A DNA stretch of 64,000 nt from Blattamonas nauphoetae (Eukaryota; Preaxostyla; Oxymonadida): contig JARBJD010000006.1 in the NCBI GenBank assembly GCA_033064195.1, positions 682,001-746,000 on the forward strand, written 5' to 3'. The stretch's first letter is position 1, and the number at the start of each line of letters is the position of its first letter. The position numbers were made by a program, and so were the translations under genes. Shown here piece after piece: positions 52,581 through 63,837 of the stretch. Under the pieces are notes generated by a model. The model was not told the DNA's origin. It searched no databases and saw only the letters and a program-made list of their open reading frames with translations.

Positions 52581-55500
52581 ATGACGTCCTCTCCGCAAAG
52601 TGCACTTCTTTCACTGTTTCTCGAAAACAATCCGACAGTTTGAGATTCATTCGTGACTTATTCTTTCAGGAACTGATTCGTCTCTTCATTGAATTGGTGA
52701 TGGCACAAATACTTGTGAAAACTGGCCTATCAGAATTTAGTCGGATGAATATTGAAGATTTTGTTGTGACCCCACCATTTCATGTTGGAATAAGTGTGTA
52801 ATTCACCTCCTGATTTTTGTCATTGTTTTCAGAGATTCATCCATCAGATTGGGACGCTGTTCGTAAAAGAATATCCAAACAATCTGTATTTTCCGTCAAC
52901 TTGCTGGAATCTCCTTCACTGACATCTGTTCTGTGGGAATTATCACGTGAAATGATTTCGATTGTACGTTCAGTGATCTCGGCAGAATCGACGGTTGATC
53001 CGACATGGCTCACCATGTCGCAGCATCTATACCATTTTATTCTCGCAATGATAGAGTTCTCAGAGCACAGTCCGTCGAGTTTGAAGAGTCTCCATCATCC
53101 TCTCTTCGTTTGTGGATTTCGGAATCTTGAAATTGCTATATTATCCAACACAACGCATTCGATTGGATTGCTCGATGATTTATCTGATGCTCGCCGATTC
53201 ACACTCAGATTCGTCTCACCTGGACATCCTGACAACGATGGCCTTTTGAACGTGATTATCAACTCGATTCTCTCCTTTGACTCATCTGACCTATCCAACA
53301 ATACCACTTCATCTCTTTCTCGTCACCATCCACACTCTCCTACTTATATAACCATGACTGAATTCACATCATTCTTAGCTTCGTCTCCTCTGCGCATTCC
53401 ACATTCAGTTTGATTTTCTCGTTTTTTCAGTTTTCTCAGTTGATTGTGAAATGGTTTGTGGAGCTTGTGCTACTACTGGCATTTGGACATTACTACACGT
53501 TGCGTGGAGCAACTTTGAGGATAGACGATATTGTGATTGATCGCTCTTTTTCTTTCCATATTCAATCAACCTCAGACGATCATCCTCTCCCTTTCCCCCC
53601 TCCTTCAACCTTCGCCTCTAATCTTCCCCTTCTGGTTTCATATTTCAGCGATTTCCTGGAATCTCTCCAATCGTGCGAACGACTCTTCCCTCCTCCTGAC
53701 ATCGACACCGAAGACATTCTGACCATCGTCACATTGACATCTGTGCGTCATCTCGTTCAGTGTGGACTTCTACGCTCCGAGGGACTGACCCAACAAGATC
53801 TACTCCAACACTTCCATCACCAACTCATCTTCTATCTGCAAAGTCGCCCGATCAACGATTCTTCTTTCTTCACCCGAAATGGAACTAATTCCGATCGAGT
53901 TAGGATCCTCCAAACTGACATTCCTCTTGACGACGTCTTTCAAAGCAGGATTCTTCCATTCATTGAGAGTCATCACCTCACCATCCCCTCACCCTCCTCG
54001 GCAATTGAAGCGCTGACGATCGTCTACCCTCGCTTGTTGGAGATAGGAGAGGCTTTTCAGAGAACTGCGGGTTCTCACATGTGGAGAAGATTTCTACGTC
54101 TGACGAAGGAACTGGCTAATCGGAAGAATGATTGCTCTGATTTGATGTTCCTCTCACATCACATGTTCGTGTCACCTCTTCGAGAGATTCTGGAAGATGT
54201 TCAGAATCAGGGTGTGAACACACTGAACCCCGAATCTGACATCTCGTTGACTTGTTCGACTCGCTCATCGTCATCGTCTCTGACTCTTTCAGGTTTTTCT
54301 GTTCCGTTTGACATCGATCAACCATTCTTCACATCTATCAACGAACGACCACCATCACCAACAAACTCAGCCATCTCATTCTTTGGATCGAAAAGTGAAA
54401 ATGAGATTCGAACAGTGACTAATTCGGAGTCAACAGACACTGGATCTTCGCAGTGGTTGAACACGACTCAATTGTCGTCTGAAGAGCGACTCTTCCTTGT
54501 GGAGACGATCCACACCATTCTGAGCAAGCAGACCTTTTCTGATCAAACACCTTCCACACTCTCATCTCGATCGTTGACCGTTCCCCACCTCCAACCACTC
54601 TCCCACTCCCCTCTCTTCTTCTCCTCTTCCATTTTTGACCTCGACGACACATCTCTGACCGACTGTCTTGGCCAGCTTGCCAAACTCGCTCAATACGATC
54701 AGATATCAAATCATTGCGAGCTGTCTCAGTCATTCGTAGATGGTCTCGTGAGCTGTCTGGGATCGTCCAACAAGATTTTGTCCAATCGTGCTCGTCTCGT
54801 CATGACACGCCACTTTCCACTCTTCTTTCCCTTTCTTCTCTCTCACGTCGATTCTCTTTCCAGGACTCTCTCCGAGGGCACTTCTGAAGAGAGAGCTTTC
54901 GCCATTCAGGTCATGGGACGAGCTATTGAAACAGGATTCACACCGAAATGGATATCTGAAGCCATCATTCACCAGATCTGTCAAACCAGCTATGTTGATC
55001 CACGACAGTTCATCGACGCACTCCTCATTCTGTCTGTTCAGCAATCATTTCCATCTTTTCACCATCACTCCCCTACTCTCGTCGAGTCATTTGGAGTATT
55101 CGTTGATGCTTCAATGGATATGACGTCTCGTCTTTGGGAATCTCATGCGAAGGAAGACACGTCTGAACCGTTTCTCCGCAACGCATGTCTCAGTCTGTTC
55201 GTGTATCACACATTCGCTTTCTCTCGTCGCCACAATCTGTCGTGTTTGGAAGAAGTTGTGGAACTTCTGCTTCATCCACACTTTTTCAGCTTTGAGCTCA
55301 AATTCCTGCACTATACATCGATTCTGTTTCTGCAGACCTTCCCTTTCGATTTATTGTTCGAGCGAATGATCCGATCTTGTCAATTTGCAGATGTTCTGCG
55401 TGGTCTTCACTGGTGGATCGACCATGTCGTATCACGTTCATTCCCTCTGCGTGATCTCTTCTCCACTCTCCATCCATTCTTCCTTCGCGGCTTCCACCAG

Positions 55501-56447
55501 ATCCTTCTCCATCCTCCCCCTCCCTCCTCTTCTGAAGCACGTCAGTTGTCCGAATTATACAAAACCATTCAGGAACTTTTTGTGAGATTCGCAAAGTCTC
55601 CCTTCAATTCCCTCCTCCCGCATCTTTTTCCAGTCGAGAATCTCCTCACTATGCGCGCACAGCTTCTGACAGTCAATCTTTGGAGCGACAATTTGTTGAT
55701 AGACGATCTGTTTGTGATCTCTTTCACCTCTTTCACTCCATTTGGTGAGTGTCATGCTCTTCGCTCGATCTTCGCAATACTCTGCCTGCCTGGCGTTCAA
55801 TCGGAAGTTCAATCGATACTCGAACTGTTGGAGCATATCGCCGTTGTCTCGTCCCACTCCCTCCCTCTCCAGTTCGACAGCCCCCTTCTCGCCTTTGTTC
55901 AAACACTTCATCCTCTCATCAGTGCCTCTCGCGAAGAGATTCGTTGGTTCTTTGAGATTGTGAAAATATCACCTGCAAGAATTGGCCCCACTCCTCTCTG
56001 GACAGAGACCAACGCACTCGACACTGACAAATCCTTGATTGATCTGCATCACGCTCCTCACTTCATTTTGCAGTGGCTTCACCCCTTCCACTTGACGACC
56101 ACTCTGAAGAATCTACTGTTTGCTGTTCTCGTTATTCATTGTCCTCTTCTTGTTTCAGGTCGCTCTCTCCTGTTCAGGTGTCGCTAGCCTTGCTGGCTCT
56201 CTCTCGAACCGTTGCTGCTTCCTCGAAAGCATGCCTTTGGTTGATTTATTGCAATGCTGTTGATGTTGTAGTGGAGAGTGTGTCTCGCTCTCGCTTCTTG
56301 GAAGACTACGAACATGGCTGTACGATCATCTCTACACTTCTCCAAGCGAGTGTTCAGAATGCGAGAATCAATCAAATAGTCAGTTTCGACTTCTCTCACC
56401 TTCAAGTCGGATCGCGGCACGAAATCATCGGAGAGGCTCTGAACTGA
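52581..56447 (+). CDS. H1 family HEAT-like protein, most complete copy
   Basis: Exons: 52581-52637 (MTSSPQSALLSLFLENNPT), 52670-52793, 52833-53407, and 53440 on to about 56120, with introns of only 32, 39 and 32 nt, all in phase. The last exon(s) near 56158-56447 hold VQVSLALLALSRTVAASS and SRFLEDYEHGC...FDFSHL, matching the end of the minus H1 copy. A frame change near 56255 leaves the very 3' end uncertain. The protein (about 1240 residues) is all helical and Leu/Ser/Phe rich. Landmarks are KWFVELVLLLAFGHYY, a Ser-rich insert near SSSSLTLSGFSVPFD, LASLSSR-like turns and LPLQFDSPLLAFV. A HEAT/ARM scaffold is likely (inference); no enzyme motif is seen. Confidence 0.7.
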
Positions 56448-56902
56448 AACAAATGTCCGATTCTTTTTCAGCTGATTTAGGTTTTACACAATACTGCGAG
56501 CCTTAACGTCTGAAAGCTCGGTCATGTCTGATTCAAGGTGTGGACTGATGCTGAATCGACGAAAAATTCCAAAGTTGGACGATGAAATCGACCCATTCGA
56601 AGGAGCACACCCAAAAGATTCATCAAAGCATCATTTCGACTATTTTCGAGGAAGTCTCGATTTGAGAGCAGTAACATCACACATTGAGAAGTGAAGCAGA
56701 TCATTCCATTGTCGGTCACATTAGGTCTGACATCAAGGTCCTTGTTTAATGCACTAATTGTGTTAGATTCGATATTCAAGATCACCAGGAGAATGAAGTT
56801 AATTATCATTTGCTACGAATTTGTTCTTATCGTAAACGAAGCAACATATTGTGCGTACAAAGGGTCAGATCAAATTGTGTCGAACTTCAGAAAAACGATT
56901 GA
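56448..56902. other. Spacer between H1 copy 1 and the beta-helix gene
   Basis: About 450 bp, AT-rich. A short minus frame of 95 residues (56522-56809) lacks features. The beta-helix gene promoter should lie here. Confidence 0.4.
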
Positions 56903-59900
56903 ATGATACCATTTCTACTGCTGATTTGCCGCCTGGCGAAGACTGAAGAAGAACCATTGTATTCATTGCGTGTTCTACTTGATGATGCGAAAGTGAAGAT
57001 TTCGAACAACGAAGACTCCTTCCTAACGGAATTGAAGGTTCCGAGCGGGCCATATGAGATTGGAAGCTATTTGTTTGAATCGTGTACACTACATCTCCGA
57101 GGAAACAAAACAAGAATCATGCATATAGAGGGAAGAAACGATGCATCAAAACCAAAAATGAAAGTTGAAGGGAAGAATGGGATTGAAGGAGAAAGAGGGA
57201 CTCAGATGATGTTTGTGTTGTGGAATAGCTCAGTGTCACTGTGCGATATGTTCTTGGACAGCGGTGGGATGGGGACGAGTGTTGGAAGATTGTGGTCGTC
57301 GTGTATGTTGATTGTTGAGTGCAGGATGGTCTCGAACGCGGAAACGTCGCCATTTGCGATTGTTGGAGGTAGGAGTGGAGTGGGGAGTTCAGTGTGTGTG
57401 ATTAACAGTGTGCATGAATCGAGTGGATATGTAGTGCTTCTTCCAGTTGTGTGTGCGATGGAGAAGTGTTCGGATGAGGGCAGGAGTTCGAAGTTGGAGT
57501 GGTTGGATGGGAGTCGGGATGGGTGGGGAGAGAATGGAGGGATTTATGTGTCTGGGAGTGGTGTTTCAGTGTGTGATGTTGATCTTGTCGTTGGAAGTGG
57601 ACCGCTGTTTGGAGAGTGGAAAAGTAACTCGACTTGTTTAAGTTTGTCAGTTAGGTTGAATTGTCCGGTGTGGACTCGTTTTATTGGGAGCAGGATTTGG
57701 AACACGACGAGCAGCGGGTGCCTTCGAGATGGAGTGAGAGTGAGATGTGGAGGATTGGGAGGATTTATGGGAGGGATTGTTGAAGGGATTGTAGGTTGTT
57801 CTGTTTGGAGTTGCACGAACCATCTGAGTGGAACAGCGATTGTAGGAATGGGTGATGGGGGATCAGTGTTGTCGCACAACACGTCGTTCACTGGCTGCCA
57901 CACCCCCTCCTCGCCCAACGATGACGACACTCGACACAATCAACACTTCAAAATACAAACCGTCCTATCAAATGCAACCACTCCCAATCATGTTTTCACA
58001 CTCTGCACGTTCAAGCAATGCACTTCGAGTGAAAATGGAGGAGCGATCTCCGCAGACAATGTGGATATCAACCTCAAAATTGAGAAATGCTCTTTCCACG
58101 CTTGCTCTTCTTCGTCCTACGTCGGAGGAGCAGTCTATATCTACATTTCTTCATCATACTCATCCACCTTCTCTCTCACCTCATCTTCCTTCGTTAGTTG
58201 TTCTTCTGGTGAACGGGGAGGAAGTAGGCATGGCTGACCGGCCAAAAGTGCCGGTCAGTGTCACCTCAGAATTCGTATAAGGGTCAGATCTCTCTTGATT
58301 TGTAAATTGCATGTTTTAATCAAGAATATGACAAAATTGCTGAGATTCATGTTCAGATTAACTTCAAATTCGTGGTGAGAAGGCAACCCTCTTTGTATGT
58401 TTCTCTTTTTCGTCAGCCTCTCTTCACACTTCAGTTTTATGAGAACAAGGAAGAGGAGGCTGTTTGTCATGCATTCTGCGACAAATATAATTTGCCAAAC
58501 ACTGTGTACTCCCATCTTGTTTCCCAAGTAACCGCAATGCATCAACAATTCCTTCAAACTGAAGAAGAAGAAGAATCAGAATGGGAAGAGGAAGATGAGA
58601 GCTATGAAGAAGAGGAAGTTGAAGAAGACTCCGAATCTGATGCTCCTCTTCCTCAAAAGCCGCTCCAACAACCCGACGCTGGCGCAGACATCATCAATCC
58701 ATTCACGCCACCACTGCCTCCAATCCCGACAAAATCGAACGACTGACACGACAAGGAGAAGAAATCAGAGACAAGAGAGAACAAGCAGCGAGAGAAAAAG
58801 AGAAGAACGAAACTCCAAAAACAAAACAGATAACAGAAAAGGAAAAGACAAAGATTGTGAACAAACTGTATGAAGACGCCAAACGACGAAACTACGTACA
58901 TTATAAGCAGCTTGCAGAACCGAGACATGTTGTGGAAGGAAGGGTGTATGGAGAAACCGACGATCAGCCGCCGCATTCCGAATGCACTTTCCATCCGACA
59001 ATTCGCAAAAAGAGCCAAAATCTCACAAGTACTCGTCGAACACTTGCTGAAGAAGACGAGTCCGTTACCACGAGACTGTATAAAGACGCGATGAAGAGGA
59101 AGGAATCACAATCGGCCCTCGAAGAAGATACTCCACAATTCAAAGATTCTTTACGAGGTTCATCACATGTTGGAGGAAGGACCATTCGAAGTGCACACTC
59201 TTCAGATCGGATGAACGACACCACACAAATCTCGCAGGAATTAACTGAAAAGATGGAAAAAGAAATCGCACAACAGAAGTACCTTGAAGTAACCAAGAAA
59301 AATCGGAAAGAACGGTTGGACAACGAACACGACGAGAAGGAAGAGCCGAAAACAACATTTCGAAAGCGAATTGTGCTCCCTTCAGACGAAATATCACCAA
59401 AGAAAGTGACATTGGAACAAAACAGAATCGACTCTCTCACAGCTCGCCTTTATCGTGAATCTGAAACCATCGAGAAGCGAAGAATGGAGCGAGCGCGGGT
59501 TCTTGATCACGAAGCGAAGGAACAATCGAAAACAGCCCGCCCAGACAAGAAATCACTTACGACTGTGGAACAGAAGCAACGGAAGCGGATTGATGAGGTG
59601 TTTCTTCATTTAGTTTCTGGATTACGAGAGTGGAAAAGTGAGAATGTTGGATCCCCAAATTTACCCGATGATGGAGAAAACCACACCACCCCACAACAAA
59701 ATCAAGAAACAGAAGCCCTTTTGAATGTGACAGAGCTTGGAGTGGTCATTTCTCTCTCCCAACCATCCGCCTCAATCAGAAAATGGAAAAACTTGAACAA
59801 ACCGCATTTCGAAACAAGCGCACTCTCGCCCACCCTCCCAACTCGCATCGAGGATGCTTCAAGCCCATATTTCACAACTCAGAATCTCTCCACTCCAAAG

Positions 59901-61566
59901 ACAGAGTTGTCCGTCCCTGAAAGTTCAGTCAGTTTGGTAAATGGTAACAGGTCCCACTTTTGTCATCAATGGGACGATCTTATTTCATTTCATTGAATTG
60001 ATTCTATGTAGACATAAAAATCTTCAAATACGAATGAAATGGAACAAGAATCAATAATCTTCAGAGAAAGAATGAGATGGTCTCCGGTTTGTATCGTCAT
60101 CCGAGATCTTGGAAGAACGAAGAATGGGGCCGACGGGCAAATCAGACTAAGAAAGAATATTTAGATGTTATTATTCAGTTCTTTCAAGTCCTGTGGTCGT
60201 AAATCCTTGTTTTGAACGAAAGGAGCACTATTTGTGATGTCTGTGTAACCTGTCAGAATTGATCGTCCCATTGACGGAGAAAGTGGGACCTGTTACCATT
60301 TATCAAACTGACTGTTTCGAACCGTTCCCACAACAGTCTCCGCTGAGTGGAACAGGCAAAACATCATTTCTTTCGCTTGCATCATTAGATGCTGTTCACA
60401 GGATCCGAAATTCAATCACTTTCTAGATAGAATTGGAAAGCCCGAAAGATGTTGATGCCGAACTGATTGAAAACGAAGAACCGCCTTTTGGACTGAGTTT
60501 TCACGTGTGGGAGGATGTAATCCATCATGTTGCGTTCGTTTTGGAGGAGAAGCTGCGATCTCGAGGTTTGAGATGAGAAGGAAGGAGACAGAAAGTGTTT
60601 CAAAGATAAAGTGACATTTGGAGAGTCATATTCGTATTTTTCTTCATTTTTGGACCTTTTCAGAAATCACTGAGAGAATTAGATGAACATTATCATGCCT
60701 AAATCGAGCGATCTCACGGTTGATTTGGTTCAAACAAAATTACATTCTTTGACTCTTGGGAGACTTCAAAAACAATATAAGTCAAATTTCAAGAAATAAT
60801 CCAAATATAACTTTCATATTGATGACATGTTTAAATAAAACGAATTGATGTGTCCGGAATCTCAATCGATCAGATGCCCATTACTGTTTTTGAGATCGTT
60901 CCGGCAAGAAATGTCTTAAAATGTGAGTGAAACTGCTTCATTGAAGTGATAATGATTCAATAATGGTCAATTCGAGGTAATAATGTGAATAATCGTGTAA
61001 TTGATTCGAATTTCGGTTTCTATAAAAGCCACCTCGGAGAAATGGTAAATCTCGATTATGGGTTCCGATATTTCTCCGGTCAGTGACCGTCAGTACTTTT
61101 CGATGAAAACTGACCGGTCAGTGCCGGTCAGCCATGCCTAGGAGGAAGCGTGGGCCTCTATTATCTCTCTACTGTTACCATTTCTGACTGTGTCTTCGTC
61201 AATTCAACAACTTCGAAATGGGGAGGCGCTTTGTACCTCTCATCATGTAAGTTCAGTGCTCCAACTGGTCTCTCGAACAGTCTCTTCCAGGATTGCGAGC
61301 AAACGAGCACACCAAGTTTAGAATACGGCGGTGGAGCCGTCAGGATGTACAGCTGCTCTTTTCAACAGTTGTCCTATGTCCAGCTCAGAGATTGCTCCTC
61401 TGCGAATGAACGTGGGCATGATATCTATCTCATCAACACATTGTTCGGCTCGGACTCGTTCTCGACTTGTGACTCCACATCGTCATCCACACATCGAGTG
61501 ACGATTAGCACGACAGATTTTAGCAATCTCCTCGCCAACCCGGAATTCGAAGCAAGAGTCAGATCA
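56903..61566 (+). CDS. Secreted parallel beta-helix protein, interrupted by a TIR element
   Basis: The ATG at 56903 starts a signal-like MIPFLLLICRLA. The rest is a Gly/Ser/Cys-rich repeat typical of right-handed beta-helix (pectin-lyase-fold, Pmp-like) proteins: SSENGGAISADN, FHACSSSSYVGGAVYIY, SSFVSCSSGERGGS. The frame is cut at 58224 by a 2.9-kb element and resumes at 61141 (GGS-VGLYYLSTVTISDC, STTSKWGGALYLS, LEYGGGAVRMY), with exact in-frame continuity across one copy of the 8-bp duplication. At 61567, after ARVRS, it is cut again by another element's left end. Such proteins are numerous in oxymonads and parabasalids and are thought to be surface or adhesion factors. The rest of the gene would lie past the window end. 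Confidence 0.8.
58372..58746 (+). pseudogene. Captured acidic host coding fragment
   Basis: The frame reads LYVSLFRQPLFTLQFYENKE and continues into CDKYNLPNTVYSHLVSQV, a helical folded block, then a long Glu/Ser run (EEEEESEWEEEDESYEEEE) and a Pro-rich end. It looks like the N-terminal part of a host protein with an acidic linker. The next captured frame continues it in a shifted frame, so the gene was broken or has an unrecognised intron here. No family is named. Confidence 0.55.
58741..59996 (+). pseudogene. Captured coiled-coil/cytoskeletal-like coding fragment
   Basis: The open frame extends upstream of the first ATG (58857) to about 58700 (NPDKIERLTRQGEEIRDKRE). It has three spaced repeats with an LY-x-D/E-A/S core: KLYEDAKRRNYVHYK, RLYKDAMKRKESQ and RLYRESETIEKRRME. 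Between them is SECTFHPTIRKKS. The TFxP..RLY pattern recurs in flagellar and cytoskeletal proteins of protists (general knowledge, not a specific match). The end (after about residue 355) runs into the inverted-repeat arm at 59926, so the captured part is truncated there. Confidence 0.55.
59926..60315. repeat. Inverted-repeat pair, candidate nested MITE
   Basis: The arm 59926-59980 (CAGTCAGTTTGGTAAATGG onward) and the complement of 60262-60315 match over about 55 bp with about five differences. They are separated by about 280 bp of AT-rich sequence with no coding content. I found no convincing target duplication, so insertion is inferred from structure alone. Confidence 0.6.
60316..61080. other. 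Non-coding right part of the 2.9-kb element
   Basis: AT-rich, with no open frame longer than about 63 residues. It leads into the GACCGGTCAGT subterminal repeats at 61080-61140. Confidence 0.5.
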
Positions 61567-61621
61567 GGCATGTATTACCCCTGTAGGTAAAATGAACCCT
61601 GTAGGTAATCGGAACCCTGTA

Positions 61622-62210
61622 GGGTGTGAAGTGGGTCAATATTTTTGACATCATAGAAAAGTTCGAGCCCACATCGAAACCAACCGTTGCCATTCTTTTT
61701 TTCAACTTTTTCAATCTCTCTCTACTGACTCTTTCACACCTAAAATAGCTGCTTCCGAGTGTTTTTTTTCAAAATCTTCCCACCAGAAGTCTAATCAGAC
61801 TGAGAAAAAACAATTGATGGGATGATCTTAATGTAGTGGGCGATGTTCTCTCAACTATCGTCCTCACGACACCAGTTTTGTTTTTTTGAGAGAAAGTTTT
61901 GATGCTGAGATGTAACCAGAAGGAAATGATATCGATTCAATTAAGATGGTTAGCAATCTTGAAGGAGAGAGTTGAAGTCAAGGATGAGAAATGAAAAGTA
62001 GCTTTGGAGTGTTGTAAAGGAGATTTGGGGTTGGTTGAGGGACAAGGGAGGTGGTTGGAGGACAAGAGATGTCAAAGGAAGTGATTGAAGGACGAGGGAG
62101 GATGAAGGGAGGTGCTTTAGAGACTAGAGAGGATAGTGGAGTGGATTGGAGAGTCAAGGTGTTAGAGGGGGGCGAGGGAGGACAGTCGAGTCGAATGGAG
62201 AGAGTTCGAG
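61622..62210. other. Spacer and degenerate purine-rich tract
   Basis: No gene. From about 62030 the plus strand becomes G/A-rich with irregular GGGAGG and GGAGGACAAG units, which look like eroded precursors of the minisatellite that follows. Confidence 0.45.
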
Positions 62211-63832
62211 GGCGATGGTGAGTGTTTGGTGGCGATGGAGGACGATGGTGAGTGTTTGGTGGCGATGGAAGACGATGGTGAGTGTTTGATGGCGATGGAG
62301 GACGATGGTGAGTGTTTGGTGGCGATGGAAGACGATGGTGAGTGTTTGGTGGCGATGGAAGACGATGGTGAGTGTTTGATGGCGATGGAAGACGATGGTG
62401 AGTGTTTGGTGGCGTTGAAGGACGATGCGGAGTGTTTGGTGGCGATGGAGGACGATGGTGAGTGTTTGGTGGCGATGGAAGACGATGGTGAGTGTTTGAT
62501 GGCGATGGAGGACGATGGTGAGTGTTTGGTGGCGATGGAAGACGATGGTGAGTGTTTGATGGCGATGGAGGACGATGGTGAGTGTTTGGTGGCGATGGAG
62601 GACGATGGTGAGTGTTTGGTGGCGATGGAAGACGATGGTGAGTGTTTGATGGCGATGGAGGACGATGGTGAGTGTTTGGTGGCGATGGAAGACGATGGTG
62701 AGTGTTTGATGGCGATGGAGGACGATGGTGAGTGTTTGGTGGCGATGGAAGACGATGGTGAGTGTTTGGTGGCGATGGAAGACGATGGTGAGTGTTTGGT
62801 GGCGATGGAGGACGATGGTGAGTGTTTGGTGGCGATGGAAGACGATGGTGAGTGTTTGGTGGCGATGGAGGACGATGAGGAGTGTTTGGTGGCGATGGAA
62901 GACGATGGTGAGTGTTTGGTGGCGATGGAAGACGATGAGGAGTGTTTGGTGGCGATGGAAGACGATGGTGAGTGTTTGGTGGCGATGGAAGACGATGGTG
63001 AGTGTTTGATGGCGATGGAGGACGATGGTGAGTGTTTGGTGGCGATGGAAGACGATGGTGAGTGTTTGGTGGCGATGGAAGACGATGGTGAGTGTTTGGT
63101 GGCGATGGAGGACGATGGTGAGTGTTTGGTGGCGATGGAAGACGATGGTGAGTGTTTGGTGGCGATGGAGGACGATGAGGTGTTTGGTGGCGATGGAAGA
63201 CGATGGTGAGTGTTTGGTGGCGATGGAAGACGATGGTGAGTGTTTGGTGGCGTTGAAGGACGATGCGGAGTGTTTGGTGGCGATGGAAGACGATGGTGAG
63301 TGTTTGATGGCGATGGAGGACGATGGTGAGTGTTTGGTGGCGATGGAAGACGATGGTGAGTGTTTGGTGGCGTTGAAGGACGATGCGGAGTGTTTGGTGG
63401 CGATGGAGGACGATGGTGAGTGTTTGGTGGCGATGGAGGACGATGGTGAGTGTTTGGTGGCGATGGAAGACGATGGTGAGTGTTTGGTGGCGATGGAAGA
63501 CGATGGTGAGTGTTTGGTGGCGATGGAAGACGATGGTGAGTGTTTGGTGGCGATGGAGGACGATGGTGAGTGTTTGGTGGCGATGGAAGACGATGGTGAG
63601 TGTTTGATGGCGATGGAGGACGATGGTGAGTGTTTGGTGGCGATGGAAGACGATGGTGAGTGTTTGGTGGCGATGGAAGACGATGGTGAGTGTTTGGTGG
63701 CGATGAAGGACGATGGTGAGTGTTTGGTGGCGATGGAAGACGATGGTGAGTGTTTGGTGGCGATGGAGGACGATGAGGAGTGTTTGGTGGCGATGGAAGA
63801 CGATGAAGAGTGTTATGTGGCGATGGAGGGGA
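62211..63832. repeat. 30-bp minisatellite, about 54 copies
   Basis: The unit is GGCGATGGARGACGATGGTG followed by AGTGTTTGRT (30 bp). Three variants recur: GATGGTG, GATGAGG, and GTTGAAGGACGATGCGG. Because 30 is a multiple of three, one frame reads ECLVAMEDDG repeatedly for 327 residues and a second stays open as well. I do not call this a gene: it has no non-repetitive start or end, and a 2-bp loss near 63180 shifts phase without any sign of selection. Confidence 0.9.
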
Positions 63833-63837
63833 GCTGT

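Larger units (their letters stand above)
58225..61140. mobile_element. 2.9-kb hAT-like TIR element with captured coding sequence
   Basis: Exact 8-bp duplication ggaggaag (58217-58224 and 61141-61148) around inverted tips TAGGCATGGCTGACCGGC. Subterminal copies of GACCGGTCAGT follow at the right end. No transposase frame is found. The cargo is two long host-like coding frames (58372-58746 and from about 58741 to 59996), so this is a Pack-type, gene-capturing element. Removing it restores the beta-helix frame. The tip shares TAGRCATG with the 4.9-kb element at 1011. Confidence 0.85.
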
